Source: JAEUKH01 sp964447205
GTDB lineage: Bacteria > Myxococcota_A > Polyangia > Polyangiales > Ga0077539
Direction: 5' to 3'
Assembly: GCA_964447205.1 (NCBI GenBank)
Contig: CAYUSB010000018.1
Coordinates: 62,001-126,000 of the forward strand
DNA length: 64,000 nucleotides
A program made the translations under genes and the position numbers. Positions 33,067 to 40,968 of this stretch are shown here, one piece after another; position 1 is the first letter of the stretch; each line of letters begins with the position of its first letter. The notes below the pieces were generated by a model. The model searched no databases and was not told the DNA's origin. It saw only the letters and a program-made list of their open reading frames with translations.

Positions 33067-33387
33067 TCAGCGCGCTGTCGCCTTCAGCCCCACCACCGCA
33101 CCCACCAGCAGGGCCAGGAAGAACAACCGCGACGCCCGCGCCGGTTCGCCGAGCCAGAGCATCCCGAGGAGGGCCGTGCACGCCGCCCCGAGGCCCGTCC
33201 ACACCGCGTACGCCGTGCCGATGGGGATGCTGCGGGCCGCGCGTTCGAGCAGGACCATCGAGGCCGCCAGCGACACGAGCACCCACGCGATGGCCCACCC
33301 ACGCCGCGGACCGTTGACAAACTTCAGGCCCACGGCCCAGCCCGTCTCAAAGATCGCGGCGAGCACGAGCGTCGCCCACGGGGACAT
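33067..33387 (-). CDS. sugE: SMR-family exporter, SugE/Gdx type
   Basis: A 106-residue four-helix membrane protein of the small multidrug resistance family. The membrane-embedded Glu is in LAAIFETGWAVGLKFV, and GTAYAVWTGLGA plus the C-terminal GAVVGLKATAR match the SugE/Gdx branch, whose studied members exchange guanidinium for protons. ATG 33387 aligns with the family N-terminus; a GTG six bases upstream (33393) is also possible, and AGGAGG precedes both. No guanidine riboswitch was recognised upstream: only 49 bases separate it from the next gene on that side. Confidence 0.9.
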   Translation of the reverse strand: MSPWATLVLAAIFETGWAVGLKFVNGPRRGWAIAWVLVSLAASMVLLERAARSIPIGTAYAVWTGLGAACTALLGMLWLGEPARASRLFFLALLVGAVVGLKATAR

Positions 33388-33436
33388 CGTCACGCGGCCT
33401 CCTCCTTCGTCATCCTACGGGTGCGGGGCCAACGGA

Positions 33437-35755
33437 TCAGTTGGGCGTGAAGCGGAACCGCGAGGCCGCGGTCACCTCGGTGCATCGGGTCGAACCGACG
33501 GCCCCGGCGCAGACGGCGTTGGCCTGGGTGCCCTCCCAGTTTTCAATGCCCACCGCGACGTAGTAGCCCGACGGGACCGCGGAGAGGCTGTTGTACACAA
33601 GGTCAATGGTGTTGCCCATCTCGTTGAGCCGCACCTGGAAGCTCAGGGCCCCCGTGCTGGTGGAGTAGTAGTTCACCGCGCTCCACTGCGCGAAGAAGGT
33701 GCGCGCCCCTACGGTCCCCGTGGTCGCATAACAGAGGCTGTTGACGGGGGTGCGCAGGTCGGTCCACCAGGGCGCGACGACGGCGTTGGGCGTGTCGATG
33801 GCGGGGAGGCTGCCGCCGGTGCTGGAGTTGGTCGCGCCGTCGAGCGAGACAAACCCGTTGGTGGAGATGTTGATCGCCGTGACCCGACGACCCCAGTACA
33901 TGAAGCTCGGGAAGGGCATCGGCACGACGACCGCGTTGTCGTCCTGGGCGGTGGAGAACTGCCGGACCACCCCGGGCAGGGCGCACGCGTCGGTCCACGC
34001 GAGGGTCGGCGAGGAGCGGGTGTATCCCCCGGCGGTCGCGCTGCAGACGCCGGCGTTGCAGGTCTGGCCCGCGGCGCAGGGGTTGTTGCATCGACCGCAG
34101 TGGGCGGCGGCGGTCTGCGGGTTGACGCAGGTGCCGCCGCAGTCGATCTCGGGCGCGGTGCAGGTGGTCGGGGTGGTGCTGAAGGTGGCCCCGCACCACC
34201 CCGCGACCTCGTCGCCGGTCGAACGAAACTGGGAGCCGCCCTCGTGGTGGAAGAACCAGCGGTTGGCCGACGGCAGCACCGAGATCCCGCACATGTCGGA
34301 GAGGTTGGAGAAGGTCGCGACGGTGGTGACCGCACGCGAGCCGACCCGCACCCGCGAGACGGTCGAGGCGCCCGACACGTACACGAGGTTGGTCTCGTTG
34401 CCCTCGGTCTCGACGACGCCCCAGAGCCCGCCGAGCTCGCACGGGGAGTGGGTCGGCATCATCCAGGGGCCGAGGCTCTGCACCGCACCGCTGGTGAGGT
34501 TGATGTTCCAGAGGGTGGCGCCGTCCCAGACGACCGCGCGGTCCCAGCCCGCGAAGAGGCCCGCCCCCGGCGCGACCCGGATGCTCTGCGAGAGGGAGAC
34601 GGGCGAACCCACCGGCTGCCCCGTGGCCGGATCGACGACGATGATCTGCGAGGCCATCCCGCCCGAGTCCGCAGGGAGCGGCAGGGTGTTTGCGGCGAAC
34701 ACGACGAGCTGGCCCGTACGGAGGTTGGACGTGATCCAATCGAGCCGAATGGGCGCCGTGGTGACAGCCTGGGTCGCCGTGTTGATGGTGACGGTGCGCT
34801 CATCGCCGCTGACCACGAGGAACCCCGTCACGGCCGCGAGGGGGCCCCGGTCGTCGCCGCTGATGCTGCCGTGCTCGACGGTGGTGCAGCCCGTCGTGAG
34901 GAGGCTATTGACGCGGAAGTTTCCGCTGGGGGATCCGCCGGTGCAGCTCCCCGCGGTGCAGGTCTGGCCTGCCGCGCAGGCGTTGTTGCAGGCGCCGCAG
35001 TGGAGGGCGGTGTTGAGCGGGGCCTCGCAGCCGTTGGCGGCGTTGCCGTCGCAGTTGGCGAAGCCCGGGGTGCAGGTCGCCACGCAGTTTCCGTCGCGGC
35101 AGGACGAGGTCGCGTTGGCCGCCGTGGGGCAGGCCGTGATGGTGTACCCCGAGCCCGCGCTGTTGCAGACCCGGCGATTGCCCTCGTCGGCGCAGCTCGC
35201 CGTCCCCGGGACACACACCTGGGTCGCCACGCACCCCCCGTTGGTGCAGCGTTCGCCGCCGGCGCAGGCGACGGTCATGTAGCTCGTGCCGTCGGGGGTG
35301 CACACGCGGCGGGCGGAGGTTCCGTCGCAGAGCGAGGCCCCGGGCTCGCAGACGCGCGGAGACTGGCAGCGGCCTTGCGTGCAGGCGGCCCCCCCGGGGC
35401 ACGGCATGTCGGACTGGGAGGCACCCCGTGGGTCGCAGAGGGTGATGCTCGTGGCCGAGCCACAGGTGGCGGTCCCGGGGACGCAGACCCGCGGGCGGCA
35501 GGTTCCGTCCGCGCAGAAGCGCCCTGCCCCGCAGCCCTTGTCGCCCGTACACGGCGTCGGCGCAACGTCCTCCCCCACCACCGGCACATCGTCCCCGGTC
35601 GCAGGCACATCGTCCCCGGTCACGGGAACATCCCCCCCGCCCTGCACGTCGTCGGTGGGGCCGGCGTCGGGGGTGAAGCCGCCGCCGCCGCCACCGCCGC
35701 GGGCGCTGCAGCCGAGTGCGACGGCGAGGAGCAAAGAGAGGGTGCGCGTGTTCAT
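33437..35755 (-). CDS. Cys-rich surface lipoprotein
   Basis: A 772-residue predicted lipoprotein starting MNTRTLSLLLAVALGC (lipobox Cys). A Gly-rich and D/V/P/T-rich stalk follows, with a degenerate VTGDDVPATGDDVP repeat. Residues about 65-270 are Cys-rich modules (CTGDKGCGAGRFCADGTC, CVPGTATCGSA, HCGACNNACAAGQTC). Residues 290-545 look like a beta-propeller-type region, then another HCGRCNNPCAAGQTC module and a C-terminal domain with many W/F/Y residues (PWWTDLR, TFFAQWSAVNYY). Such proteins are outer-membrane or surface proteins in myxobacteria. On its strand TAGACT (35769-35774) lies 13 bases before the start and may be its -10 element. It shares the Cys module with the lipoprotein at 59403. 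Function unknown. Confidence 0.88.
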   Translation of the reverse strand: MNTRTLSLLLAVALGCSARGGGGGGGFTPDAGPTDDVQGGGDVPVTGDDVPATGDDVPVVGEDVAPTPCTGDKGCGAGRFCADGTCRPRVCVPGTATCGSATSITLCDPRGASQSDMPCPGGAACTQGRCQSPRVCEPGASLCDGTSARRVCTPDGTSYMTVACAGGERCTNGGCVATQVCVPGTASCADEGNRRVCNSAGSGYTITACPTAANATSSCRDGNCVATCTPGFANCDGNAANGCEAPLNTALHCGACNNACAAGQTCTAGSCTGGSPSGNFRVNSLLTTGCTTVEHGSISGDDRGPLAAVTGFLVVSGDERTVTINTATQAVTTAPIRLDWITSNLRTGQLVVFAANTLPLPADSGGMASQIIVVDPATGQPVGSPVSLSQSIRVAPGAGLFAGWDRAVVWDGATLWNINLTSGAVQSLGPWMMPTHSPCELGGLWGVVETEGNETNLVYVSGASTVSRVRVGSRAVTTVATFSNLSDMCGISVLPSANRWFFHHEGGSQFRSTGDEVAGWCGATFSTTPTTCTAPEIDCGGTCVNPQTAAAHCGRCNNPCAAGQTCNAGVCSATAGGYTRSSPTLAWTDACALPGVVRQFSTAQDDNAVVVPMPFPSFMYWGRRVTAINISTNGFVSLDGATNSSTGGSLPAIDTPNAVVAPWWTDLRTPVNSLCYATTGTVGARTFFAQWSAVNYYSTSTGALSFQVRLNEMGNTIDLVYNSLSAVPSGYYVAVGIENWEGTQANAVCAGAVGSTRCTEVTAASRFRFTPN

Positions 35756-35820
35756 GGAGATCCCCTGTAGTCTAGTGGCCGCGGCAAGGCGCAGGGTGTT
35801 CGCGCGAACGCGGGCGGGTG

Positions 35821-36126
35821 TCAAGTCTGGGGGGGCGCCTGCTCACGGCGCCACAGAAACAGCCCCAGCCCGAAGGCCACGGCGACGAAGGTGTTGCACA
35901 GCACGTAGGCCCACAGGTGCCGCATCCCGCGCCGCCGCCCCTCGTGCACGATCCAGAAGTTGGCGAGGACGTAGAGCACCGTCACGTCGACGCTCAACGT
36001 CGCGGCGGGGCCGTTGGCGTAGGCGAGCCGGACGAAGTCGGCGGGGCTGGCCCCGGGCGCAGGCCCTATGCAGCCCGCGGCGGCCGCGGTAGCCTCGTGG
36101 CATGCCAACGCCAGGCGATCCCCCAA
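35821..36126 (-). CDS. DUF2834-like membrane protein, N-terminally short
   Basis: A 101-residue frame whose C-terminal two thirds match the DUF2834 plan: LAYANGPAATLSVDVTVLYV, then IVHEGRRRGMRHLW (the conserved EGRR.GM..LW motif) and a final helix YVLCNTFVAVAFGLGLFLW before RREQ. Family members normally have a hydrophobic N-terminal helix that is missing here: a stop codon lies just upstream and the only possible starts are TTG codons at 36126 or 36108. Either the gene has an unusual start or it has lost its 5' end. The 5' part overlaps a divergent small open frame on the other strand. Confidence 0.65.
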   Translation of the reverse strand: MGDRLALACHEATAAAAGCIGPAPGASPADFVRLAYANGPAATLSVDVTVLYVLANFWIVHEGRRRGMRHLWAYVLCNTFVAVAFGLGLFLWRREQAPPQT

Positions 36127-36212
36127 GGGGCGGGCTTACGTGGGTCCAGTGGGCCGCGCTCGCGGCGATCGTCGTCGTGGCCGCGGTCGCGGTGCGGCGC
36201 GTGCTGCGGTAG
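36102..36212 (+). CDS. Possible 36-residue single-pass membrane peptide
   Basis: ATG 36102 to TAG 36212 encodes 36 residues: a short polar N-terminus (MPTPGDPPRGG), a hydrophobic segment WAALAAIVVVAAVAV and a basic end RRVLR. TAGCCT (36090-36095) ends six bases before the ATG and would fit a leaderless promoter. No ribosome-binding site is present. The topology is convincing, but such a short frame can arise by chance, and it overlaps the opposite-strand DUF2834-like gene by 25 bases. Confidence 0.35.
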   Translation: MPTPGDPPRGGLTWVQWAALAAIVVVAAVAVRRVLR

Positions 36213-36237
36213 GCGGCCCCACGCGACGCGGAACCGG

Positions 36238-36702
36238 CTACTTCTTCGCGGCCTTTTCCGCGCGCCCGGCCGCCGCGAGGGCCTTGCCCTCTTCGGTCAT
36301 GGCGAAGCCGCGGGTCATCGACTTGATGTGCTGGACACGCCGAAAACGCAGGGCGGACCAGTCCTCGTCGAGGCTCACCTGGCGCACGGGCTCGAAGCCG
36401 ACGGCGCCCATCGCCGCCCAGCCCGTGTCGCGGTTGAAGGCGCAGCGGTAGCGCGTGGAGCTGCCCTTGGGGTACGCGATCCAGACGATGGGGTCGTCGG
36501 CGTCGACGGCCGCGGCGTGTTGAGCCAGGGCCTCGACCTCCTCCAGGGTGCGAGCAAAACCCATCGACCAGACCGCGCGGCCGCCCGAGTCACCCGGGGG
36601 CATCGCGGCCCGAACGGGGCCCAACACGTCGAGGGGATCGTCGACAAGCACACGCATCCCCGCCGCGAGGTTGAGCTTCTTCCAGAGCGCTGCGTCGTCC
36701 AT
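36238..36702 (-). CDS. DUF3052-like protein
   Basis: A 154-residue predicted cytoplasmic protein. ALWKKLNLAAGMRVLVDDP, then the WIAYPKGSS motif, FNRDTGWAAMGAVGFEPVRQ and DEDWSALRFR follow the pattern of DUF3052 proteins, small alpha/beta proteins with no established biochemical function. The C-terminal tail (GKALAAAGRAEKAAKK) is Ala/Lys-rich. The start at 36702 aligns with the family N-terminus (MDDAALWKKLNL); the frame is open a further 29 codons upstream with low-complexity sequence. It is followed on the same strand by the DUF2834-like gene. Confidence 0.78.
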   Translation of the reverse strand: MDDAALWKKLNLAAGMRVLVDDPLDVLGPVRAAMPPGDSGGRAVWSMGFARTLEEVEALAQHAAAVDADDPIVWIAYPKGSSTRYRCAFNRDTGWAAMGAVGFEPVRQVSLDEDWSALRFRRVQHIKSMTRGFAMTEEGKALAAAGRAEKAAKK

Positions 36703-36755
36703 CGGAGTGCCGGGAAGGATACACCTCCCGGCGACACTGGTGCTCTCGGCCGCCG

Positions 36756-37160
36756 CTACTGCCGCCACTCCGGAGGCAGGCTGGCCCACGCCATCAGCCC
36801 CATCAACAGCACCGCGGCCGCGAAGGCCGCGAGCACGAACGCCACCAGCCGCGCCACCACACGCAAGGTAAACACCGTGTGCAGGCGATCGAGGGCCGCC
36901 ATCAGGTGCCCCACGTCATTGCCCTGGGTGTCGACCACCTGCTTGAGCGAGCTCGCGCCCATCAGCAGGAGGGCGCTGACCACGAGCGAGAGAAACCGGC
37001 CCATGCCGCCGACGGAGTCCAGCCCCGCCAGGGCGGCGAGGCCGTTGGTCACCGCCAGCACGGTCATCCACTTCGCGGCGTCTCGGATCACCACGTTCTC
37101 TTGGGAACCAAACTCGTACGGGGCCCCACCGGGACCACCTTGTTGCGGGGGATATTGCAT
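36756..37160 (-). CDS. Hypothetical membrane protein (paralog of its neighbour)
   Basis: A 134-residue protein. A short P/Q/G-rich N-terminus (MQYPPQQGGPGG) leads into hydrophobic stretches WMTVLAVTNGLAALAGL, FLSLVVSALLLMGAS and LVAFVLAAFAAAVLLMGLMA. Between the second and third is VVDTQGNDVGHLMAALDRL, which matches the equivalent loop of the upstream gene (VSETTGDGVRELMEALGTM). AAAGGAG eight bases before ATG 37160 is a clear ribosome-binding site, located just past the upstream stop. The two genes are best read as a tandem duplication. Function unknown. Confidence 0.85.
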   Translation of the reverse strand: MQYPPQQGGPGGAPYEFGSQENVVIRDAAKWMTVLAVTNGLAALAGLDSVGGMGRFLSLVVSALLLMGASSLKQVVDTQGNDVGHLMAALDRLHTVFTLRVVARLVAFVLAAFAAAVLLMGLMAWASLPPEWRQ

Positions 37161-37174
37161 GGTCGTCGCTCCTT

Positions 37175-37615
37175 TCAGCGCCCGGTCGGCCCAAGCAGGT
37201 TGAACAGGGTCACGGTCACGGCGCACACCACCAGCACGGCAGCCTCGACCCGAAACGCGTTGCGCATCGTGCCGAGGGCCTCCATCAGCTCTCGCACCCC
37301 ATCGCCCGTCGTCTCGGACACCCGACGCAGGGCTCCCCCGGCGCGGAAGTAGTAGTACCCCGACAACAGCGGAACCAACCCGGCGAGCGTCATGCCCACC
37401 CCCGCGACCCGCTCCGCGCCCGACCCCAGCACAGCCATCAACACGCCCAGCCCCAGCGTGATGAACCCCACCACCCAGTTGGTGACCGCGAACACTCGGG
37501 CCCGACCTCCGAGCCGGTCGACGCGCCCGCGCTCGTAGGGACCGAGCACCCCCCCTTGTCCCCACATGGACCCCGGCCCCGGCGGGGCCCCCTCATACCG
37601 ATGTTGCATCGTCAT
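37175..37615 (-). CDS. Hypothetical membrane protein (first of a tandem pair)
   Basis: A 146-residue protein with a Gly/Pro-rich cytoplasmic N-terminus and hydrophobic segments VFAVTNWVVGFITLGLGVLM, VGMTLAGLVPLLSGYYYF and VEAAVLVVCAVTVTLFNLL. The loop ETTGDGVRELMEAL is shared with the downstream gene. AAGGAGGAGACGC precedes ATG 37615, a strong ribosome-binding site. Stop and next start are 14 bases apart, so both are probably translated from one message. No family was recognised. Confidence 0.85.
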   Translation of the reverse strand: MTMQHRYEGAPPGPGSMWGQGGVLGPYERGRVDRLGGRARVFAVTNWVVGFITLGLGVLMAVLGSGAERVAGVGMTLAGLVPLLSGYYYFRAGGALRRVSETTGDGVRELMEALGTMRNAFRVEAAVLVVCAVTVTLFNLLGPTGR

Positions 37616-37731
37616 GCGTCTCCTCCTTAGGACCGTCGCCCGATCGACAGCGGCGCCCACCACGGCCGAACAGAACGGCGAGGTTACACGACCCGCGCCG
37701 ACGGGTTCTACCCGGGAGCGCGCGCAGGGGG

Positions 37732-38715
37732 TCAGGCGTCGCCGAGGGCTTCCAGGATGAGCTCGACCAGGGCCGGGTGGACCCCCGCCACCGCGGCGAT
37801 CTCGGACGCCGTGGGAGGAGTCTCGCGGGCTGCCCCCAGGGTGCGGGCGGCCTCGGCCACGGGGGCCACGAGGTGCCAACGTCGCCCCAAGGTGACCTTC
37901 GGATCGCGGCGCGCAGCCACCGCAGCCTCGACCCCAAGGAGGCGCGTGGCCTCGGCTGTCGAGACCCCCAGCCGATGCGCCAACAGCGAAGGAACCAGCC
38001 GCTTCGGTGCTCCCCGGCGCTGGAGCTCGTCGAGCACGACCCGCAGGGCCCGCAGGCGCCCGAGGTCGGTCACGTCGACCTCCACGGCGCTGCCCAGGTG
38101 ACGTTCGGCCCAGCCGCTGCTCGAGCGCTGCCAGGTCACCACGTAGCGCCCGAGGTCGCCTTCGCTGCCGAGTCCCACCCAACGGTCGATGGCCTCGTCG
38201 AGGGCCATCGAAGAGGCCGTGGAGAAGGCCCGGGCGGACTCCGGGTCGAGGCCCGCGGCGTACCAGGCGGCGTGGGCCTCGGCGGCCCCGCGGTGCAGGT
38301 CGAGGAGGTCGAGGCGGGCATCGCGGCAGAGCTCGACCGCGCTCCGAAGGCCAAACATCTCGACCCGGGCAGGCACCACGTCGAGGGCCCCGGCCAGCCA
38401 GGAAGAGGCGGACCGACCGAGCCAGGACACGAGGCTCCGGGCCGGGTCGCCCGCCCGCTCGACCGGGAGGGGGGCCTCCAGGCGCTCCCGCAGGTCCCGC
38501 ACAAAATCCCGCGCCTCCCCGTCAGCCGGAACCACCGACCGCCCCGTGGCCAACGACTCCGCGAGGCGCTGAAACCCCGAGGGCAGGACCTCGCAGGCGG
38601 CCAGGGCCTCGCCGAGGGACTCCATGGCGAGGGACAGACGACGTCCCGCCGCGGCCTCGGGGGTCAACACGTCGGGTTGGGCATCGGGGACGGGGGGCGA
38701 GAGGGTGTCGTCCAT
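37732..38715 (-). CDS. Hypothetical protein with helical C-terminus
   Basis: A 327-residue predicted soluble protein, mostly alpha-helical and rich in Ala, Arg, Leu and Glu. Residues 100-190 include WLGRSASSWLAGALDVVPAR and aromatic residues typical of a packed domain. The C-terminal end PTASEIAAVAGVHPALVELI resembles a helix-turn-helix, and LLAHRLGVSTAEATRLLGVE upstream could be a second, so DNA binding is possible. No known family was recognised. GGAG five bases before ATG 38715 supports the start. It is divergent from the FGE-like protein gene 91 bases away. Confidence 0.72.
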   Translation of the reverse strand: MDDTLSPPVPDAQPDVLTPEAAAGRRLSLAMESLGEALAACEVLPSGFQRLAESLATGRSVVPADGEARDFVRDLRERLEAPLPVERAGDPARSLVSWLGRSASSWLAGALDVVPARVEMFGLRSAVELCRDARLDLLDLHRGAAEAHAAWYAAGLDPESARAFSTASSMALDEAIDRWVGLGSEGDLGRYVVTWQRSSSGWAERHLGSAVEVDVTDLGRLRALRVVLDELQRRGAPKRLVPSLLAHRLGVSTAEATRLLGVEAAVAARRDPKVTLGRRWHLVAPVAEAARTLGAARETPPTASEIAAVAGVHPALVELILEALGDA

Positions 38716-38790
38716 GGGAGCTCCGCGGTGCAGGGGTTGTACGCGAAGCGGGAGGCGCGCGCGAGGCTCGCGGTCGGAGGCGAGAGGGAG

Positions 38791-38796
38791 TATCCT
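38791..38796 (+). promoter_or_regulatory. Candidate -10 element of the FGE-TPR-kinase operon
   Basis: TATCCT ends ten bases before the GTG start of the FGE-like gene, in the 91-bp divergent gap. It is the only AT-rich hexamer close to the start. No standard -35 element is seen, so the call is tentative. Confidence 0.3.
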
Positions 38797-38806
38797 CCCG
38801 TTCGAC

Positions 38807-40159
38807 GTGTCACGGCGGAATGCCTCGGGAAGGGCTCAGTGGTGGTCGGTGGCGGCCCTTGGTGTGGTGCTCCTGGGGGCTCCCCGGTGCAGCGTCGTGC
38901 TGTCGTACGAGGACTGCGAGCGCGACGCCGACTGCCCCTCGGGCGAACGCTGCAACCCCACCCGCAAACACTGCGAGTCGCCCGTGGTCGAGCTCTGCAA
39001 TGGGGTCGACGACGACCGCGACGGGGTCTCGGACGACAACGAAGACTTCGGGACCTGCGAGCCCGGCGGGATGGTCACCGCCGGGATGTGCCGCGACGGG
39101 ACCCTGCGGTGCCGAGGGGGCACGCGGCTGGAGTGCGTTCGGCGAAGCGCCCCGCGGCCGTCGGAGACCTGCAACAACGGCCTCGACGACGACTGCAACG
39201 GGGTGGTCGATGACTCCGCCTCCTGCGTGCAGAACTACCCCATGACCCGCGGCCTCGTGATCGGCAGCGACGACCCGTCCTTCGGCGAGGGCGACGACGC
39301 CCCCGAGCACCCCGTGTGCCTCGCGGCCTACAGCATCGACCGCTTCGAGGTCACCCTCCAGGCCTTCACCACCTACCTCTCCACCCTGCCCCGGGCCCAA
39401 CTGCGGGTGGCCCGGCCTCCGGCCCCCCTCAACAACACCCACACCTACGGGCAGTACCTCCAGGTCAACGAGGGCGGGACGTGGGTCCCCCTGCTGCTGG
39501 TGGACGGGGTCCCGTCGTGGTCGGCGGTGCGCCAGACCCCCACCCAGTACGCCCCGCAGGAGGCCGCCTCGGCCCAACTCCCGGCCGTCAACGTGACGTG
39601 GTTCGGGGCCGACCGCTACTGCCGGTGGGCGGGCAAACACCTCCCGACGGAGGCAGAGTTCTTCCGGGCAGCCCGCGGAGCCGACGGGCGCCGGCCCTTC
39701 CCCTGGGGCCCCGAGCCCGTGACCTGCGCCCGGGCCAACGTGGGCACTGGCGGGACGGGCGAGCAGGGCCGTTGTGTAGGCCGCCCCGTGGCCGTCGGAT
39801 CGCTCCGGACCGGGGCCAACCCCGAGGGGGTCTTCGACCTCTACGGCAACGCCAACGAGTGGATGTGGGACTACCACGACACCAACCCCGACCACACCGT
39901 CAACAACTACTACCGCTCCCTTCCCGCCACCCTCGACGCCTGGTGTATGGCCCACCCCGAGGGCCCCCTCGGACCCACCATGGGATCGCCCATCAACCTC
40001 CCCAACAGCACCAACCTCTACTGCCGCAACTGCCGCATGGCCCGGGGGCGCCACTACGAGACCGTCGACCTGCGCATCGGCATCCGACGCTGGCTCGACG
40101 CCGACCGCGGAGAGCCCCAGGTGGGCTTCCGCTGCGCCCAGGGAGGAGCCACCCGATGA
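38807..40159 (+). CDS. Exported FGE/SUMF1-domain protein with MopE-type repeats
   Basis: A 450-residue protein. The N-terminal hydrophobic segment (WWSVAALGVVLLGAPRC) should export it; the cysteine context is not a canonical lipobox. CERDADCPSGERCNPTRKHC is a small Cys module. CNGVDDDRDG and CNNGLDDDCNGVVDDSASC are putative metal-binding MopE-type motifs. Residues about 150-445 form a formylglycine-generating-enzyme-like (SUMF1) domain, with YSIDRFEVTLQAF, VNVTWFGADRYCRWAGKHLP, TEAEFFRAARG, GNANEWMWDY and VGFRCA. Many bacterial members of this fold are not enzymes but binding or sensing domains. Start is GTG 38807. The stop overlaps the next start as ATGA. No sulfatase gene is nearby. Confidence 0.85.
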   Translation: MSRRNASGRAQWWSVAALGVVLLGAPRCSVVLSYEDCERDADCPSGERCNPTRKHCESPVVELCNGVDDDRDGVSDDNEDFGTCEPGGMVTAGMCRDGTLRCRGGTRLECVRRSAPRPSETCNNGLDDDCNGVVDDSASCVQNYPMTRGLVIGSDDPSFGEGDDAPEHPVCLAAYSIDRFEVTLQAFTTYLSTLPRAQLRVARPPAPLNNTHTYGQYLQVNEGGTWVPLLLVDGVPSWSAVRQTPTQYAPQEAASAQLPAVNVTWFGADRYCRWAGKHLPTEAEFFRAARGADGRRPFPWGPEPVTCARANVGTGGTGEQGRCVGRPVAVGSLRTGANPEGVFDLYGNANEWMWDYHDTNPDHTVNNYYRSLPATLDAWCMAHPEGPLGPTMGSPINLPNSTNLYCRNCRMARGRHYETVDLRIGIRRWLDADRGEPQVGFRCAQGGATR

Positions 40160-40968
40160 AGGCCCGCTCCCTCTCACGGCCCCGGGCCCTCGCCCTCGGA
40201 CTCGCCCTCGGGGCCCTCGTCTTGTCGGGAGAGGCCCTCGCTCAGGGGCGCGGAGAGTTTGACCGTCTCGTACGGTCCGCCGTCACGGCCTACGACGCCG
40301 GCGACGGGGCCGCGGCCATCGCCGCCCTGCAGCGGGCCTACGCCATCCGTCCCGTGGCCCGGCTCCTGTACAACCTCGGAAGGGCCCACGAGCTGAGCAA
40401 CGACTTCGCCACCGCGGCGGAGTACTACCAGCGGTTCATCAACAGCAACCCGCCCGCCGAGGCGGCGGCCGTAGCCCGCGAGGCTCTCGGGGTGGCCCAA
40501 AGGCGGGCTGCCGAGGCGACCCAGGCCGAGGCCCAACGGCGGGCCGCCGAAGAGGCCGAGAGGGCTCGGGCGGCCGAAGCTGAACGGGCCCGGGCCGCCG
40601 AGGTCGAGAGGGCCCGCGCGGAAGAGGCCGAGCGCGCACGGCGGATGGCGGGCATGACCCGTCCGCGCGAGGTCACCGCGCCCATGTGGGCCCTGTGGGG
40701 CGTGGCGGGTGCGGGGGCGGTGTCAGCCGGCATCCTCGGGGCTCTGGCCCTCAACCAGCACAACACCTGGAGCGACAACCACCGGGCCGATGCGCGGGCC
40801 GACGCGGCCGACGCGGGGCGCACCCTCGCCCTCGGCACCGACATCGCACTCGGGACGGCCGTAGTCTCGGGGGTCGTGGGGCTCGTGCTCTACCTCGTGC
40901 AGCCGGGCCGGGCTCCGGCCCCTGCCCCCGTGCTAGCGTACGATCCCAACGCCCCGCGGGCCCCATGA
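40156..40968 (+). CDS. Exported TPR/coiled-coil protein with membrane helices
   Basis: A 270-residue protein. The signal peptide ALALGLALGALVLSGEALAQ is followed by TPR-type helices (FDRLVRSAVTAYDAGDGAAA, LLYNLGRAHELSNDFATAAE). An Ala/Glu/Arg coiled coil (EAERARAAEAERARAAEVER) then leads to two hydrophobic segments (APMWALWGVAGAGAVSAGIL and ALGTAVVSGVVGLVLYLV). The layout resembles myxobacterial periplasmic TPR proteins found beside Ser/Thr kinases, where a link between an envelope signal and a kinase is often supposed but unproven. It overlaps both neighbours by four bases, so the three genes are translationally coupled. Confidence 0.85.
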   Translation: MKARSLSRPRALALGLALGALVLSGEALAQGRGEFDRLVRSAVTAYDAGDGAAAIAALQRAYAIRPVARLLYNLGRAHELSNDFATAAEYYQRFINSNPPAEAAAVAREALGVAQRRAAEATQAEAQRRAAEEAERARAAEAERARAAEVERARAEEAERARRMAGMTRPREVTAPMWALWGVAGAGAVSAGILGALALNQHNTWSDNHRADARADAADAGRTLALGTDIALGTAVVSGVVGLVLYLVQPGRAPAPAPVLAYDPNAPRAP

